From: Reticulascus tulasneorum
Taxonomy: Eukaryota > Ascomycota > Sordariomycetes > Glomerellales > Reticulascaceae
DNA length: 64,000 nt
NCBI GenBank assembly: GCA_001557505.1
Contig: LSAX01000003.1
Coordinates: 2,480,001 to 2,544,000 of the forward strand
Direction of reading: 5' to 3'
Both the position numbers and the translations under genes were made by a program. Shown here in pieces: positions 34,700-44,792 of this stretch. Each line of letters starts with the position of its first letter. The first letter of the stretch is position 1. Under the pieces are notes generated by a model. The model ran no database searches. It was not told where the DNA came from and saw only the letters and a program-made list of their open reading frames with translations.

Positions 34700-36606
34700 G
34701 AAGCTCTGTTGCAGTTTTCATCCGTCGCCGGTGGGCTGGAACCTAACCCGACTACAAGGTACCTGGTAAGGTTGACATCATGCCGCAATGGCGGGGCACT
34801 TTTGTGGGTACCTTAGTTACCTAAGGTACTCCTCAGTTACTAAGTACCTTTGCCGGCAGCAGTCAACTACATGAAACTCTTCAGCACAGAAAGTACTCAG
34901 TAACACATCATCAGTCATCCATCCAACCTCGTTTTCTTTTTCGACTTCCAACCCTAATGCCATGATTGCTATGGCTATCATAACCACTTTTCTATCGAGA
35001 TACCATTGTATGATGTGAAAGAGCCAGACGTCATCCTCAACAACCACATCCTGATCATCAACAGTCCGCATTAGCTGCTTCGTACATCCTGAGGCAGCCA
35101 TGTATTCAGAACTTCATTCTACTAAGTTCCATGCTTTTTTCCAGAGCTCGTGAAGGCTTAGACCACAACAAAGGGATCTGAATGTCTGCCTGCTCCTTGG
35201 TACATTGGGAGTTAAGACTTCGTACTACGGTAGTGGGGGCAACATGGAGACATTTTGCAAACTCATGTGGAGTTTAACCCGATGCGGTAAGGCATTAGGT
35301 TTCCGCCACAAGGCGTCGCCGCACCCCACCATCCGTGGCCACTCGCCTAAAATAAAAGAAGCTTCTGGCTCAGGAGGGGCGGGAATTATTGAATCAACCA
35401 CCTTTACGAAGCCAAGAATCCACAAGATCTGCATATTCAGCGGAGTATTCACAGGAATATACGGATATTCATCATGTATTGCAGCTGAATACCCACCGAG
35501 TACTCAGTTCAAGGATATTCATGTGCGGTTGGCTAGGTAGGTACATTAGTAGTTGATCCCTGTGCCAATGCTCACCTCAACAACTTCTTTCCCTAATAAT
35601 CTTTATGTATGTGGTACGCCACAAAAGCTTATGCCACGAGCAGCACTCTGGGTAACAATTGTTTTGCATGTTATCCTATCATTACCCAGAGAGACAGCAG
35701 TAGGAACTTTAAAACTGCCGTTGCAGTCAGGCGAGATAGCTCGGCAATGACTGCGATAGCTATATTTGCCTAGGCACCTTCTTGCATGGGTTCATATTCC
35801 GCAGTATTTTGAACCTTACATCATAAGCCTCTCTTCTGGGTGATCCTGTTGCATCTCAACGAGTTCACTCCAATCACCTCTGTCTCGAAAGATTCGAGTA
35901 TATTGGGCTGGCTGTGGCACTCCTGCTAACCCTTACACTCGTGGTTTTCGGTCACCATTTGGATGAAAGGTCGTTTCCGGCCAACGCAAATGGGAAGTAT
36001 TTGCAGATTCGCAACTTGCAGGCGTGTGGTCCATTGTATTGTGGCAATAGCGCTTATGCCATCAAGCGCTAACTTGAACTTCTTTGTTCCATGGCTTTCC
36101 TCCAGAGAGAAGATTACACTATCGATGTGAGTTTAAGACGCTGATCAACAACTGTCAGATCCCACTAGACGAGAATATGTATGCTTGCAGCACCACTGTT
36201 ACACATACATATGTAATTAGACTAAATGGTTACACTGCAAATGTTCTGCAGCTTGATTTAGTAGCTCGATATGCAAGAGCTTAGGTAGCTTACTTACCAA
36301 GTCCGCCAGGCGTCTGCATGTAGGTGGATGGCGAACCAAATGGGCAGTTGAGGTAAGATCAAAATTTATGGAAAGCCACAATGTCTTCGAGCGCATCTTG
36401 ATATGAAATTCCAAGTCAAGAAACGGGTTGGCTCTCGATTGCCAGCCATGGAAGACTCGTCAAAGCCTCCTTCCAGACCAGAACGACCATCTCTGGCATC
36501 AAGGTCACTTGGTTACGATGGCCGATGGGGCCTTGTACCGATCTGAAGGACGGTGGTTTACTGATTGGTAACTGTCGGGGTCTGAAATGTCACTGGGTGG
36601 ATACCA
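34700..36606. other. Gene-poor spacer between HSP70 and the inverted-repeat segment
   Basis: About 1.9 kb without recognisable coding content. It contains clustered short palindromic words of the GGTACCTTAGGTACC type at 34755-34850 and several GGATATTC/GAATAC-type words at 35430-35525. It may be remnant or decayed DNA; nothing can be assigned. Confidence 0.5.
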
Positions 36607-36627
36607 TCAGTCAAGCTGGCAGCAGAA

Positions 36628-36810
36628 GGGCTCCTTCCAACGTGGAGGAAGATAACCTGGGCTTCTTCCAATGTGGGCTCCTTCCAACGTGGGCTTCTTT
36701 CAACTTGGGCTCCTTTCAACGTGGGCTCCTTCCAACGTGGGCTCCTTCCAACGTGGGTTCCTTCCAACATGGGTTCCTTCCAACGTGAGCTCCTTCCAAC
36801 GTGGGCTCCG
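36628..36810 (+). repeat. 16-bp minisatellite, left array
   Basis: Unit GGGCTCCTTCCAACGT. One isolated copy is at 36628-36643, then nine contiguous copies at 36659-36802 with 0-3 mismatches each, and a partial tenth that runs straight into a duplicated CENP-C tail at about 36807. The same unit recurs in inverted orientation at 39935-40053. Confidence 0.95.
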
Positions 36811-36952
36811 GGCTGAGGTTTCACAGGATCCTGGCGTGTTGATGAACGAATAGGCGGGCTACAAGTACTCGTAGCAAGGTTCCGGGGCCATTGGTTCGTT
36901 GGAGGCATATATATAATACCATACCCCGTCGCCGTTTTCACATGGGTTCCCG
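36807..36952 (+). pseudogene. Duplicated fragment of the CENP-C 3' end (inverted copy)
   Basis: Bases 36807-36853 encode RAEVSQDPGVLMNE and a stop, nearly identical to the last residues of the CENP-C gene (RAEVSQDSGVLMNE, 41060-41018). The match continues past the stop into shared 3' flank (GGCGGGCTAC, then GTACTCGTAGCAAGG and ATATAATACCATACC) to about 36950. Relative to the resident copy at 40770-41064 it is inverted and lacks an internal segment of roughly 130 bp. No upstream CENP-C sequence is present, so it is a non-functional fragment. Confidence 0.9.
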
Positions 36953-37133
36953 CCATAATTGGCTCATCATGGTGCGAAATAAAGAGATTGAGTGCTATGA
37001 CAACTCAACTAGGCCAGATGCAATGATAGCTATGAGAAGTAATTACCCTCCCCTCCAGTGTCCCTGATTCGTTGCGTATTCTCTCCCATTAGAGCCGCCA
37101 TTCACGTGTTCTATGATAATTATATAGCGGTGC

Positions 37134-39794
37134 TCACTGCTCATTCTCGTCGATATCCTCAAGTTCAGCCATATCCTCAGAGTTCTCGATCTTCAGCTCG
37201 AGTTCCTCATCCTCTTCATCTATATCCTCCACAGCACCACCGTAGACAAAGTCTTCGATGGATTTGCCGTCCCCAGAAGCTGGGATTTCGAATTCCCGGT
37301 CAGGTCCGGCTCGCCGGAACAGCGTCAAGGTCTTGTATTTCTCTTCCCACAAGGCCAGGAGCTCGCGCTCTGCTGTGAACGTGCAATATCGATTGAGTCT
37401 CTCGCAAAAGCGACACGACTGCATTTTCTCTGCATCTCCCTGCGGGATATCAACAGGACAGCATCTCTTCGTCTTGCCCTTTTCATCGCGACATTGGTAG
37501 AGGCAGCCTACAACTATCGATGGCGGAGGTGGCTGGTTGGCGTTTTTGGCGATGTCTCGTCTGCCGATCTCGTTGTTGTACTATGAGGAAGTGTTAGCAA
37601 AAGAGCAATATTAAGAGATCAAGACATTGCCGTCCAGCTAGGGATTAACATGGCTATGTCAAACAAGAAATCGGTCATCACCTACCACCCAGCACGCATC
37701 GCAAGTCCCGACAGTTCGAGGACTGCCGCCAAGATTCGTAACCTGAAGGTTCTTATGCGGGAAGCCAATGATGAGGTTGGCTCCGTACTTCTGTTTGAGT
37801 CGTCCAATATTCTCTTCGAAAGACACAGGGACGGGGCTGTTAACTTCGATTCGGTCAACATCAATTACCCGCGTCACCTGAGTCAAGAAGTCGAATTCGA
37901 CCGCCTTGACCATGGCATTCCAAGGATCAATCCGCGGGGTTATCAAGCCTCCCGGTTGTTTCTTCCAAATGTGCCCAAGTAAAGTAGCCTGGATTGACAT
38001 TGCAAAAGCCCACTGTACTGAAATGCGACTCGTGACCTCGGGAGGACCATGGATTTCCGGGTCAAGCGGAGGAGGGTAATGACTGAAATGACGACCATTG
38101 AACAGGAATCTGGTCATTTTCTTCCCCTTGTTCACGTATTCAAGACGAACGGCGACCCGGTTTGCCTGATGCCAGATATCGAATGGGCCAACGACCGGGA
38201 GCGAGGCATACGCATACGGATGAATGGCATGCTCATCGACCATGATCTCAACAACTGGGATCACTGTGTCCCCCTTCTCCAAGGACCAGTCCGGAGCGTC
38301 ATCGCCTTTCTTGAGAAGTCGCATCTGCAAGACCTTCAAACAGTTATTGAGACGCTTCGAGAACAGCGTGATGAGAAGGAACTTCTCATCTACGGAACTC
38401 AGTCCCGTAGCATTACAAACTCTTCTGGCCGGCCCCTTGAACATGTACTTCGCAGGCCTACCATCATCACCGTAGACGGTCGTTCGTGTCCAAAGTGATG
38501 GGTCGTTTTTGCCTCTCGACATCACAGGACTGGACCAGTTCAGTCCATATTCTAGCCCTCGGTTCAGCGGATAGGGGGAATCTTGCGCATCCCGAACTCT
38601 GTTCGCAATCTCCCTGAGCTTTTGGGCGAGCGGAACAGACCACACTCCCGCCATGCCAGCATGCTGTGGCGGCATGCTCAAGAGATTAGGATTGTAGGCA
38701 TCGGAGAGGGCGATCAGCGTCTGCTCGATCCACGGATCGATGTTTCGAAAGTCGATGGCCAGATTGCGCCGATCGATGATAACGATGGGATACAAGTCCC
38801 ATTTGCCTCCAACCATCTGGAAAACCTCACGTGCCTTGATATAGTGATTGCGGCCTCCCTTTAGTTCATGCGATCCTTCGATCTCCTTCTTGTGGGTTGT
38901 CCTGCGTCTGGGAGGTTTCAAGGATTTGCCCCAGTACCACCAAGCTTTGTTGCGGGTTTCCCCAACAGCGGGGGTGGTGTAAACGATGGCATAGAAGGTC
39001 AATTTTCCCTCGAATCTCTTCGAATTCCATCCTGCCAGTGGCGGAATACGCTCGACAATGGTCTGCGGCGAGGGCAACGAGTTCTTGAAGTGCTCGAAAG
39101 TGTTCGCAGCTTTGAACCCTATTTGCATTATTAGCACCGCATTAGAATCATAGGAGTAACAGCAGAGACGAGGCGATGGTGAACTCTAGTTTGGCCCCGG
39201 GTATCGCAATGATAGGGGCACATCACAGAGAAACTAACCGTTGATGATTGTACCAACAAGACTGCCAATGTTTCCTGCTATGTTCTGTTGCGTTTGGCCC
39301 ATGTTCAAATAAGACAGCAGATAGCTGTCCGCGCCAACCTCAACAAGCGCCTCTCGACTTGAATGGCAAGACATGAGAAAGCCAGTCAGAGCTTTGACGA
39401 GAGGAGATTCTGCAGATAGGCTTCGGGAGAGGCTAAGTGCCACTGGCTTATCAAGTCCTCGAATGGTGGGCTTTTCGGGAACATTGGCCCGGGCTGTTAG
39501 GGAACTCGTAGGCGCTGAGACAACGCCATTGGGGATATCTGGGTACATGTTCACCCAGCCGTTTTTACCCAACTTTAGAGGTATGATCATGAAAAAATCG
39601 ATGGGCTGGCCGTGGTGCATGATTCTAATCGGCTTTGGCTGAGGCTGAGGACAGAAGGCGACGGTGCCCAGGGGGAGGAGTCGAATGAGGCGACACTTGC
39701 CTCTGAACTTGGCAACATCAGAGTTGGTGATCTCTTTGGTGACCTCGACTGTGAAAGTCTTGGTCATATCAACATTCCACTGCTGGGCGGCCAT
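37134..39794 (-). CDS. Unrecognised 811-residue protein with Cys-rich, acidic tail
   Basis: I do not recognise this family. Three exons (39794-39239, 39118-37686, 37580-37134) join in frame with good splice signals (branch GCTAAT and GCTAAC). The start is the first ATG; the frame upstream has only TTG. The N-terminal 200 residues have beta-rich stretches (KCRLIRLLPLGTVAF and DFFMIIPLKLGKNGW). The middle is mixed and Trp-rich. Near the C-terminus CDACW, CLYQC, CC and CRFCERLNRYC (CxxC-x6-C) could bind zinc, as half of a fungal binuclear cluster does. A strongly acidic tail (VEDIDEEDEELELK) follows. The gene sits alone between inverted repeats carrying a minisatellite and CENP-C 3' sequence, which suggests insertion or rearrangement. 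No transposase-type catalytic motif was seen. Confidence 0.72.
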
Positions 39795-39934
39795 GTTGGC
39801 TGAGGAGAGTTTGTCAAGAATAAGGAGAGGGTTCAAGGATAGAAAAAGGTCTTGGCTTGAGGGCCAACATGAGGGAGGAAGTTGTTTATATGGAATGTCG
39901 GATATGTCAGTGACCAGCTATTTCTGCTCCGATG

Positions 39935-40053
39935 ACGTTGGAAGGAGCCCACGTTGGAAGGAACCCACGTTGGAAGGAACCCATGTTGGAAGGAGCCCAC
40001 GTTGGAAAGAGCCCACGTTGGAGAGCCTTTCTGCGTTGGAAGGAGCCCACGTA
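39935..40053 (-). repeat. 16-bp minisatellite, right array (inverted relative to left)
   Basis: Five contiguous copies of ACGTTGGAAGGAGCCC (reverse complement of the left unit) at 39935-40014, then a degenerate copy and one more near 40034-40049. It lies about 140 bp upstream of the unknown gene's ATG, so it is in that gene's promoter or leader region. Confidence 0.95.
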
Positions 40054-40769
40054 GTAGATGTCAATTGCTGCATTCACTCACCCAGAAACAACATTGAGAT
40101 CCATAGCCTCAATGACTTAACAAGCAATCATCAAACGGGGTTGAATAAAGTGGCTATTGACTCGCATAGCAACATTCATCACTGACTCTAGTTACTAATA
40201 CTTCAACATTATACGAAAGATCCAACAAAGATACCGGTGCATCGCAAACAGGGACCCAGTTGCAATGTTCGTGAAATGACAAGCAAACCCCATATTCAAA
40301 GGGATTCAAGCGGGGTCTCAATCATAGGTACGTCGCCATACATCAACGATGCCTCATGCTCTAGCCACATGGAAACATCGTCTCAGTACTTATTGGACCC
40401 CGTCGTATGGAATGACGTGCATCGGAAGCTCGCTGCGTTGATCAGTTTGGGTACTCTAAAGTCTTTGTTAGTTTCTTTGGGTTGATAAACTGTTTGTAGT
40501 TTGTTGAGGCTGGAATGCACCTCTCTTTGGAACCTCTCCTTATCGAATCGGTTAGTTGCTGGAATGCCTGCCACGTACTTGTCATACAGTAGCACAACAG
40601 TTGTGCCTTGCATGCATTTCATCTAATCGCATAATAAAGGCACATCTAAGAATAGGTTGCTTGCATCAACCAGGAGACCAAGTGGCAGCCTGCATGACGG
40701 TAAAGAGCAGTTGTAGAACTGAGAACTACCATATTACCATAAACCATCTGGCGATCGTCAGTTGAAGGG
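40054..40769. other. Spacer between minisatellite and CENP-C flank
   Basis: About 700 bp with no recognisable gene or repeat. It is upstream of the unknown gene and downstream of CENP-C. Confidence 0.5.
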
Positions 40770-41064
40770 AAGACTTGTGAAAAAGCCAAGAAACGGGTAT
40801 GGTATTATATATGCCTCCAACGAATCAATTGCCCGAAACCTTGCTACGAGTACTCTGACAACGGCCGGTATCAAAACCCGGCAACCTTCTGAGCATCGCC
40901 CTCTCAGACCAAGCAGCCAAGACTCCTCGCCCCCAGTAAAGTATCAAAATGCAATTGGATGTACGGCCAGATCGGCCACCGACTAGCCAACTCGTAGCCC
41001 GCCTACTCGTAGCCCGCCTATTCGTTCATCAACACGCCAGAATCCTGCGAGACCTCAGCCCGGA
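40770..41064 (-). repeat. Right arm of inverted duplication (CENP-C 3' end and flank)
   Basis: This resident copy covers the end of the CENP-C coding region and its 3' flank. It pairs with 36807-36952 in inverted orientation across about 3.8 kb. It has roughly 130 bp (about 40860-41000) that the left copy lacks, and that segment is edged by short GAGTA/GTACTCGTA-type repeats. Confidence 0.88.
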
Positions 41065-43180
41065 ACCTGTCCACCGTGTTGACCTCGCAGCCCTGCGAAA
41101 AGAATATCCGCGCGCTGTTGTCGTAGTCGTTCAGGATGCTGTAGTAGTTGCCTGTGACGAGATGTTAGCACGAGCCGCACAACCGATACGATCGGCGGGC
41201 TTACCTCTCGGGACGAACCACATCCCACCAGGCCCTATCCGGAACTGCGTATCGTTGACAGTAACCAAGACCTTCCCATAAAAGACAAAGAACGTCATTT
41301 GCATCTTGCGAGAGTTCTTCGGCCGCTTCTCGGCGCCGGGCGGGAGATCCACCACCCCGGAGCCAAAGAACGGAAGACTAAGCGTCTTGGCGAACCGGAA
41401 GGTAGCATCTCTGACGTCCCGGGCGAGGACGGCTTCTGAGGACACGGCGAGCTGCTCTTCGACAATCTCCACCTGGTCGTCAAGCGCGGGGGGGTTGAAT
41501 TCGTGCTCCGGCTCCCACACCAACACCTCGCCAGCCACGGTTCCGGGATTCTGCTCCCAGGGCTCCAGAGCCTCTTCCTCTTTCTCGTCCTCGTCATCTG
41601 CTTGGCGCCGCTTGCCCTTGACCTTCTTGGCTTTCGGTTTCCGGCGATTGTCGCCCTCCTCGTCTTCCACCCTGATGACCTCCTTGATGCTAGGTAGAAG
41701 AAACTTGGACTTCTTTGGGTTGAACATGTCGACCTGGGCCTCCTCGCCGTCCCACGCGATATGCTCGTTTTTCCAATATGCCAATGGCCGGTAAGAGTGT
41801 CGGCCGGAACGAGTTTGACTGATGGCGTTGGGGTCCTCTCGCTTCAGCGACACAAGCCCACGCGATTTCGGCATCGGGGGTCCCTTTTGCACGACGCCAA
41901 GGATCGAATCATCAGCCACTTCGGATTTCCGCTTTCGGCCAGGCTTCCCCTTTGCAGCACCCGCCTTCGCAGCCTTGTTTCCACTCGACACCTCGGGCCC
42001 GGTGACTCGAGACGCTGCCTTGGGACGGCCCGGCTTTCGTTTGGCCTCGGGAGCTTTGGCATCAGTCCGTTGTCTTTTCGGCGATCGGGGCTCCTCTTCC
42101 TCTTCCTCAACCTCCTCCTGTTCGTCCGCGTTACCAGTCGAATTCCTGAGTGATCTTCTTCTCTTCGAAGAACTTTCCTGCTCCGCAGGACTGTCCTGTT
42201 GCGGTTTGGCTTTGGCTGGCCGGCCCCTCCGTCGCGCAGGCTCTACGTCCAACTCGATCTCCGTAGTAGTCTCCTCTCCCACCGCGGGTTCCTCTTGCAC
42301 AGGCGCAGCCTTGGCAGCGGCTCCTTTTCGGGGCCGGCCAGCTTTGCGCTTGCCTGATTTCGTCTTTGATGCCTCCGCTATCGACTCGTCCTCGGCGACC
42401 TCCTCATCCGGCTGTTCAACCTCGGCGTCCGGCTCCTCGTCGTTATCTGCATCGAGCATCTGCATCGATTCATCGCCGCCATTCACAGGGAGGGAGTCGT
42501 CTTGACCGTGCAGTATCGCCTCTTCGTCTTCTTCTTCCTCGTCGTGCGCGACCCCGTTCGTGCCGTTGGTTTTGGTACCGTTCGCTCGGAGACCACTAAA
42601 CTGCGCGGCGCCGTACTCCAACCTACGAGATACGGAAGTTGCTCGGTCAGGCTGAGTATGAGTTTCCTTCATGATTGAACCGCGGATGGGCGATGACGAT
42701 GGGCCAAGGTGGGGATTCCTAATCGCAGGCGATTGCAAGTTGGTCTTCCTGGGAGAAGTGCCTCGAGGTATAAGTCTCGGTCCTGCTCTTAGCATCGATG
42801 CAGGCCCGGGTCCGGCATCTGCGAGTAATCGACGGTTAGAAGCGTTCCAGCTTGGTAAAGCGCGGTAAATATGTCTCACCAGACTCCAGGTCCATGTCCT
42901 CTTCGCCCGTGCTCTCGTCCCCGATACCATTAGGCGCCTGTCCCGTCTTTTCTGGCGAGGAGAATAGCCCTTCCACAGGTTGCATACCGTGTTCGTCGCG
43001 AGCGCCAGTATCGGGCAGATCAACACCCGTTTTCCTATTATTTAATCAGATATGTCCGCGCGCTTCAACGCGCACAGAAGCCGATCGCATGTGGTAGACT
43101 AACCGTCCTTTAACGCCGAGCTGGAAGAAATCGCCAGATGGCGGCGCATCCTTGCGCCGTGCTGCCGGTCTGGGTGCCAT
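41018..43180 (-). CDS. mif2: Inner kinetochore protein CENP-C/Mif2
   Basis: Four exons (43180-43104, 43034-42880, 42818-41205, 41151-41018) give 659 residues. The N-terminus MAPRPAARRKDAPPSGDFF plus KTGVDLPDTGARDEHGM is the fungal Mif2 N-terminal block. The CENP-C motif TRSGRHSYRPLAYW (about residues 412-427) binds the CENP-A nucleosome. The C-terminal cupin dimerisation domain runs from about FGSGVVDLPPGAEK through FVFYGKVLVTVN and FVPRGNYYSILNDYDNSARI. Several AT-hook-like GRP segments and acidic runs lie in between. The last exon's final bases are duplicated 4 kb away. It diverges from RNase H2 with a 392-bp shared promoter. Confidence 0.95.
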
Positions 43181-43410
43181 TGTCACGGCTCTGTGACGAG
43201 AAACAGATTGCCTTGTGACAAGCAAAACGATCGTCCGAGTTCTCTTGGATGAACAAATTGAGTAGCAGCCGTAGCGCGCTGAAGTGGCTTTGTTTACGAA
43301 CCGTAGTGGAGGAGTGAACTTTTTGGGGTGTACTGGACGCTCAGGCTCCACTGCAAGCTTGCCTGGATATATTCCCCGGGGGGCACGTGTTGCTCTTAAA
43401 TTCAGTGCCG

Positions 43411-43439
43411 ACGCGTCTCGACTTGTCTGTTGGACGCGT
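43411..43439. promoter_or_regulatory. Two MluI cell-cycle boxes (ACGCGT)
   Basis: ACGCGT occurs at 43411-43416 and 43434-43439 in the divergent promoter of CENP-C and RNase H2A. This hexamer is the core site of MBF-type G1/S regulators (Mbp1/Res-Swi6). Both flanking genes act in chromosome replication or segregation, so co-regulation is plausible but inferred. Confidence 0.5.
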
Positions 43440-43572
43440 CGAGGGGTCGCCATCACACACTGAAAGAACGCCCTTGAATAAACCAGCCATTCTTTTGTGA
43501 GTTGAGATAGAGGAGACTGGGAATTCGAGTCCTTACGGGAGTTCTGCTTTCAAAGAAAAAAAACAGCCGAAA

Positions 43573-44619
43573 ATGGAAGATTCTCAGATGAACGAGGATG
43601 TCGCCCTCGAAACCCCGGTGTCAGACGTCTTCATCCCGCCATCCATCAACGAGGAAGCTTTGTTCTCAGGAGCCACATATTCATACTACTCTGCCGTCCC
43701 TCCAAGTCTGCTTCCACCAATAAAGTCGGATACCGACTCGTCCCAGAAATCAACCGAGTCGGGACGACCATGTGTTCTAGGCGTCGACGAAGCTGGACGA
43801 GGTCCAGTCTTAGGTCCTATGGTCTACGGCGTCTTCTTCCTCCCAATAGAACTCTCAGATCCTCTTCTGAGAGATGAACACCACTTCGACGACTCAAAAG
43901 TTCTCACGCCAGCTGTGCGGTCCCAGCTAATGGAAACACTGTGCACACCAGCGTCGAACTTGTATGACTCCTGCGGGTTTGCCATCTGTGCCATCTCAGC
44001 CAGGGACATTGGCGCCAACATGATGAAGCCGCAAGGGAGTTACAACCTGAACGCGCAGGCGATGGACACTACCATTGATCTGATCAAGGGCGTTTTTGCG
44101 CGGGGCGTAAATGTGCAGGAGATCTACGTCGACACGATCGGGAGTCCGTCGGTCTATCAAGCAAAACTACAGAGAATCTTCCCCGCAACCAAGATTACGG
44201 TTGCGAAGAAGGCCGACAGCCTGTACCCTTGCGTATCGGCCGCTTCGGTATGTGCCAAGGTGACGCGAGATGCGGCGCTCGAGGTTCTTTACCGAGTTCA
44301 CTCAGATGCCCAACAGGCCGAGGAGTCCGAAGAAGGGATGACATGGGGATCGGGATATCCCTCCGATGCAAGATGCGTGAATTGGATGAAATCGAACATG
44401 CACCCCATCTTTGGGTGGGGCCCCGAGTGCAGGTTTAGCTGGGGAACGGCGAAGGACATGTTAGAGGCCAGGGGGAACGCCGTAAAGGTCGAGTGGCCAG
44501 CGGATGACGACGGCGAGTCAACGCGAATGACGGATTACTTCGTGTCTGCAGATAAGGAAAAGGACGCAGACGAGTTAGGGACGTGGTTTGGTACGCCGGC
44601 TGGGTTAGAAGCCTTCTGA
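43573..44619 (+). CDS. rnh201: Ribonuclease H2 catalytic subunit A
   Basis: An intronless 348-residue frame. The catalytic signature VLGVDEAGRGPVLGPMVYG, the metal-binding EIYVDTIG and the type-2 motif KKADSLYPCVSAASVCAKVTRD (shortened here to KKADSLYPCVSAA) identify eukaryotic RNase H2A. GSGYPSD and the FGWG block follow. It cleaves RNA of RNA:DNA hybrids and starts removal of single ribonucleotides from DNA in the nucleus, with subunits B and C encoded elsewhere. The C-terminal MTDYFVS is a PIP-box-like sequence that might contact PCNA, although in yeast the main PIP box is on subunit B. Confidence 0.95.
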   Translation: MEDSQMNEDVALETPVSDVFIPPSINEEALFSGATYSYYSAVPPSLLPPIKSDTDSSQKSTESGRPCVLGVDEAGRGPVLGPMVYGVFFLPIELSDPLLRDEHHFDDSKVLTPAVRSQLMETLCTPASNLYDSCGFAICAISARDIGANMMKPQGSYNLNAQAMDTTIDLIKGVFARGVNVQEIYVDTIGSPSVYQAKLQRIFPATKITVAKKADSLYPCVSAASVCAKVTRDAALEVLYRVHSDAQQAEESEEGMTWGSGYPSDARCVNWMKSNMHPIFGWGPECRFSWGTAKDMLEARGNAVKVEWPADDDGESTRMTDYFVSADKEKDADELGTWFGTPAGLEAF

Positions 44620-44792
44620 TTATTTTACGAGCACGGAGGTGTACAAGATACCCCGTAGTACCATGTAGGAATATGCTTCCTTGTCACTGGGACATTGGAT
44701 ATGTAACAAATCGAGTATACATTATATCCTACGTCGCTAGTCATACTTAATGGCTGTTCATCAACAAGCCAGCACATGGGCGTGCCTTGCCT

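Noticed and set aside
36659..36802. Possible CRISPR-like array
   Set aside because: The units are directly contiguous without spacers and lie in a fungal nuclear genome, so this is a minisatellite.
36525..36853. Protein-coding frames through the minisatellite (plus and minus strands)
   Set aside because: The repeat unit has no stops, so frames stay open by chance. Only the CENP-C tail portion is recognisable, and it is a fragment.
43181..43456. 92-codon in-frame upstream extension of CENP-C
   Set aside because: The conserved fungal CENP-C N-terminus begins at MAPRP (43180). The extension is unlike the family and would overlap the promoter boxes.
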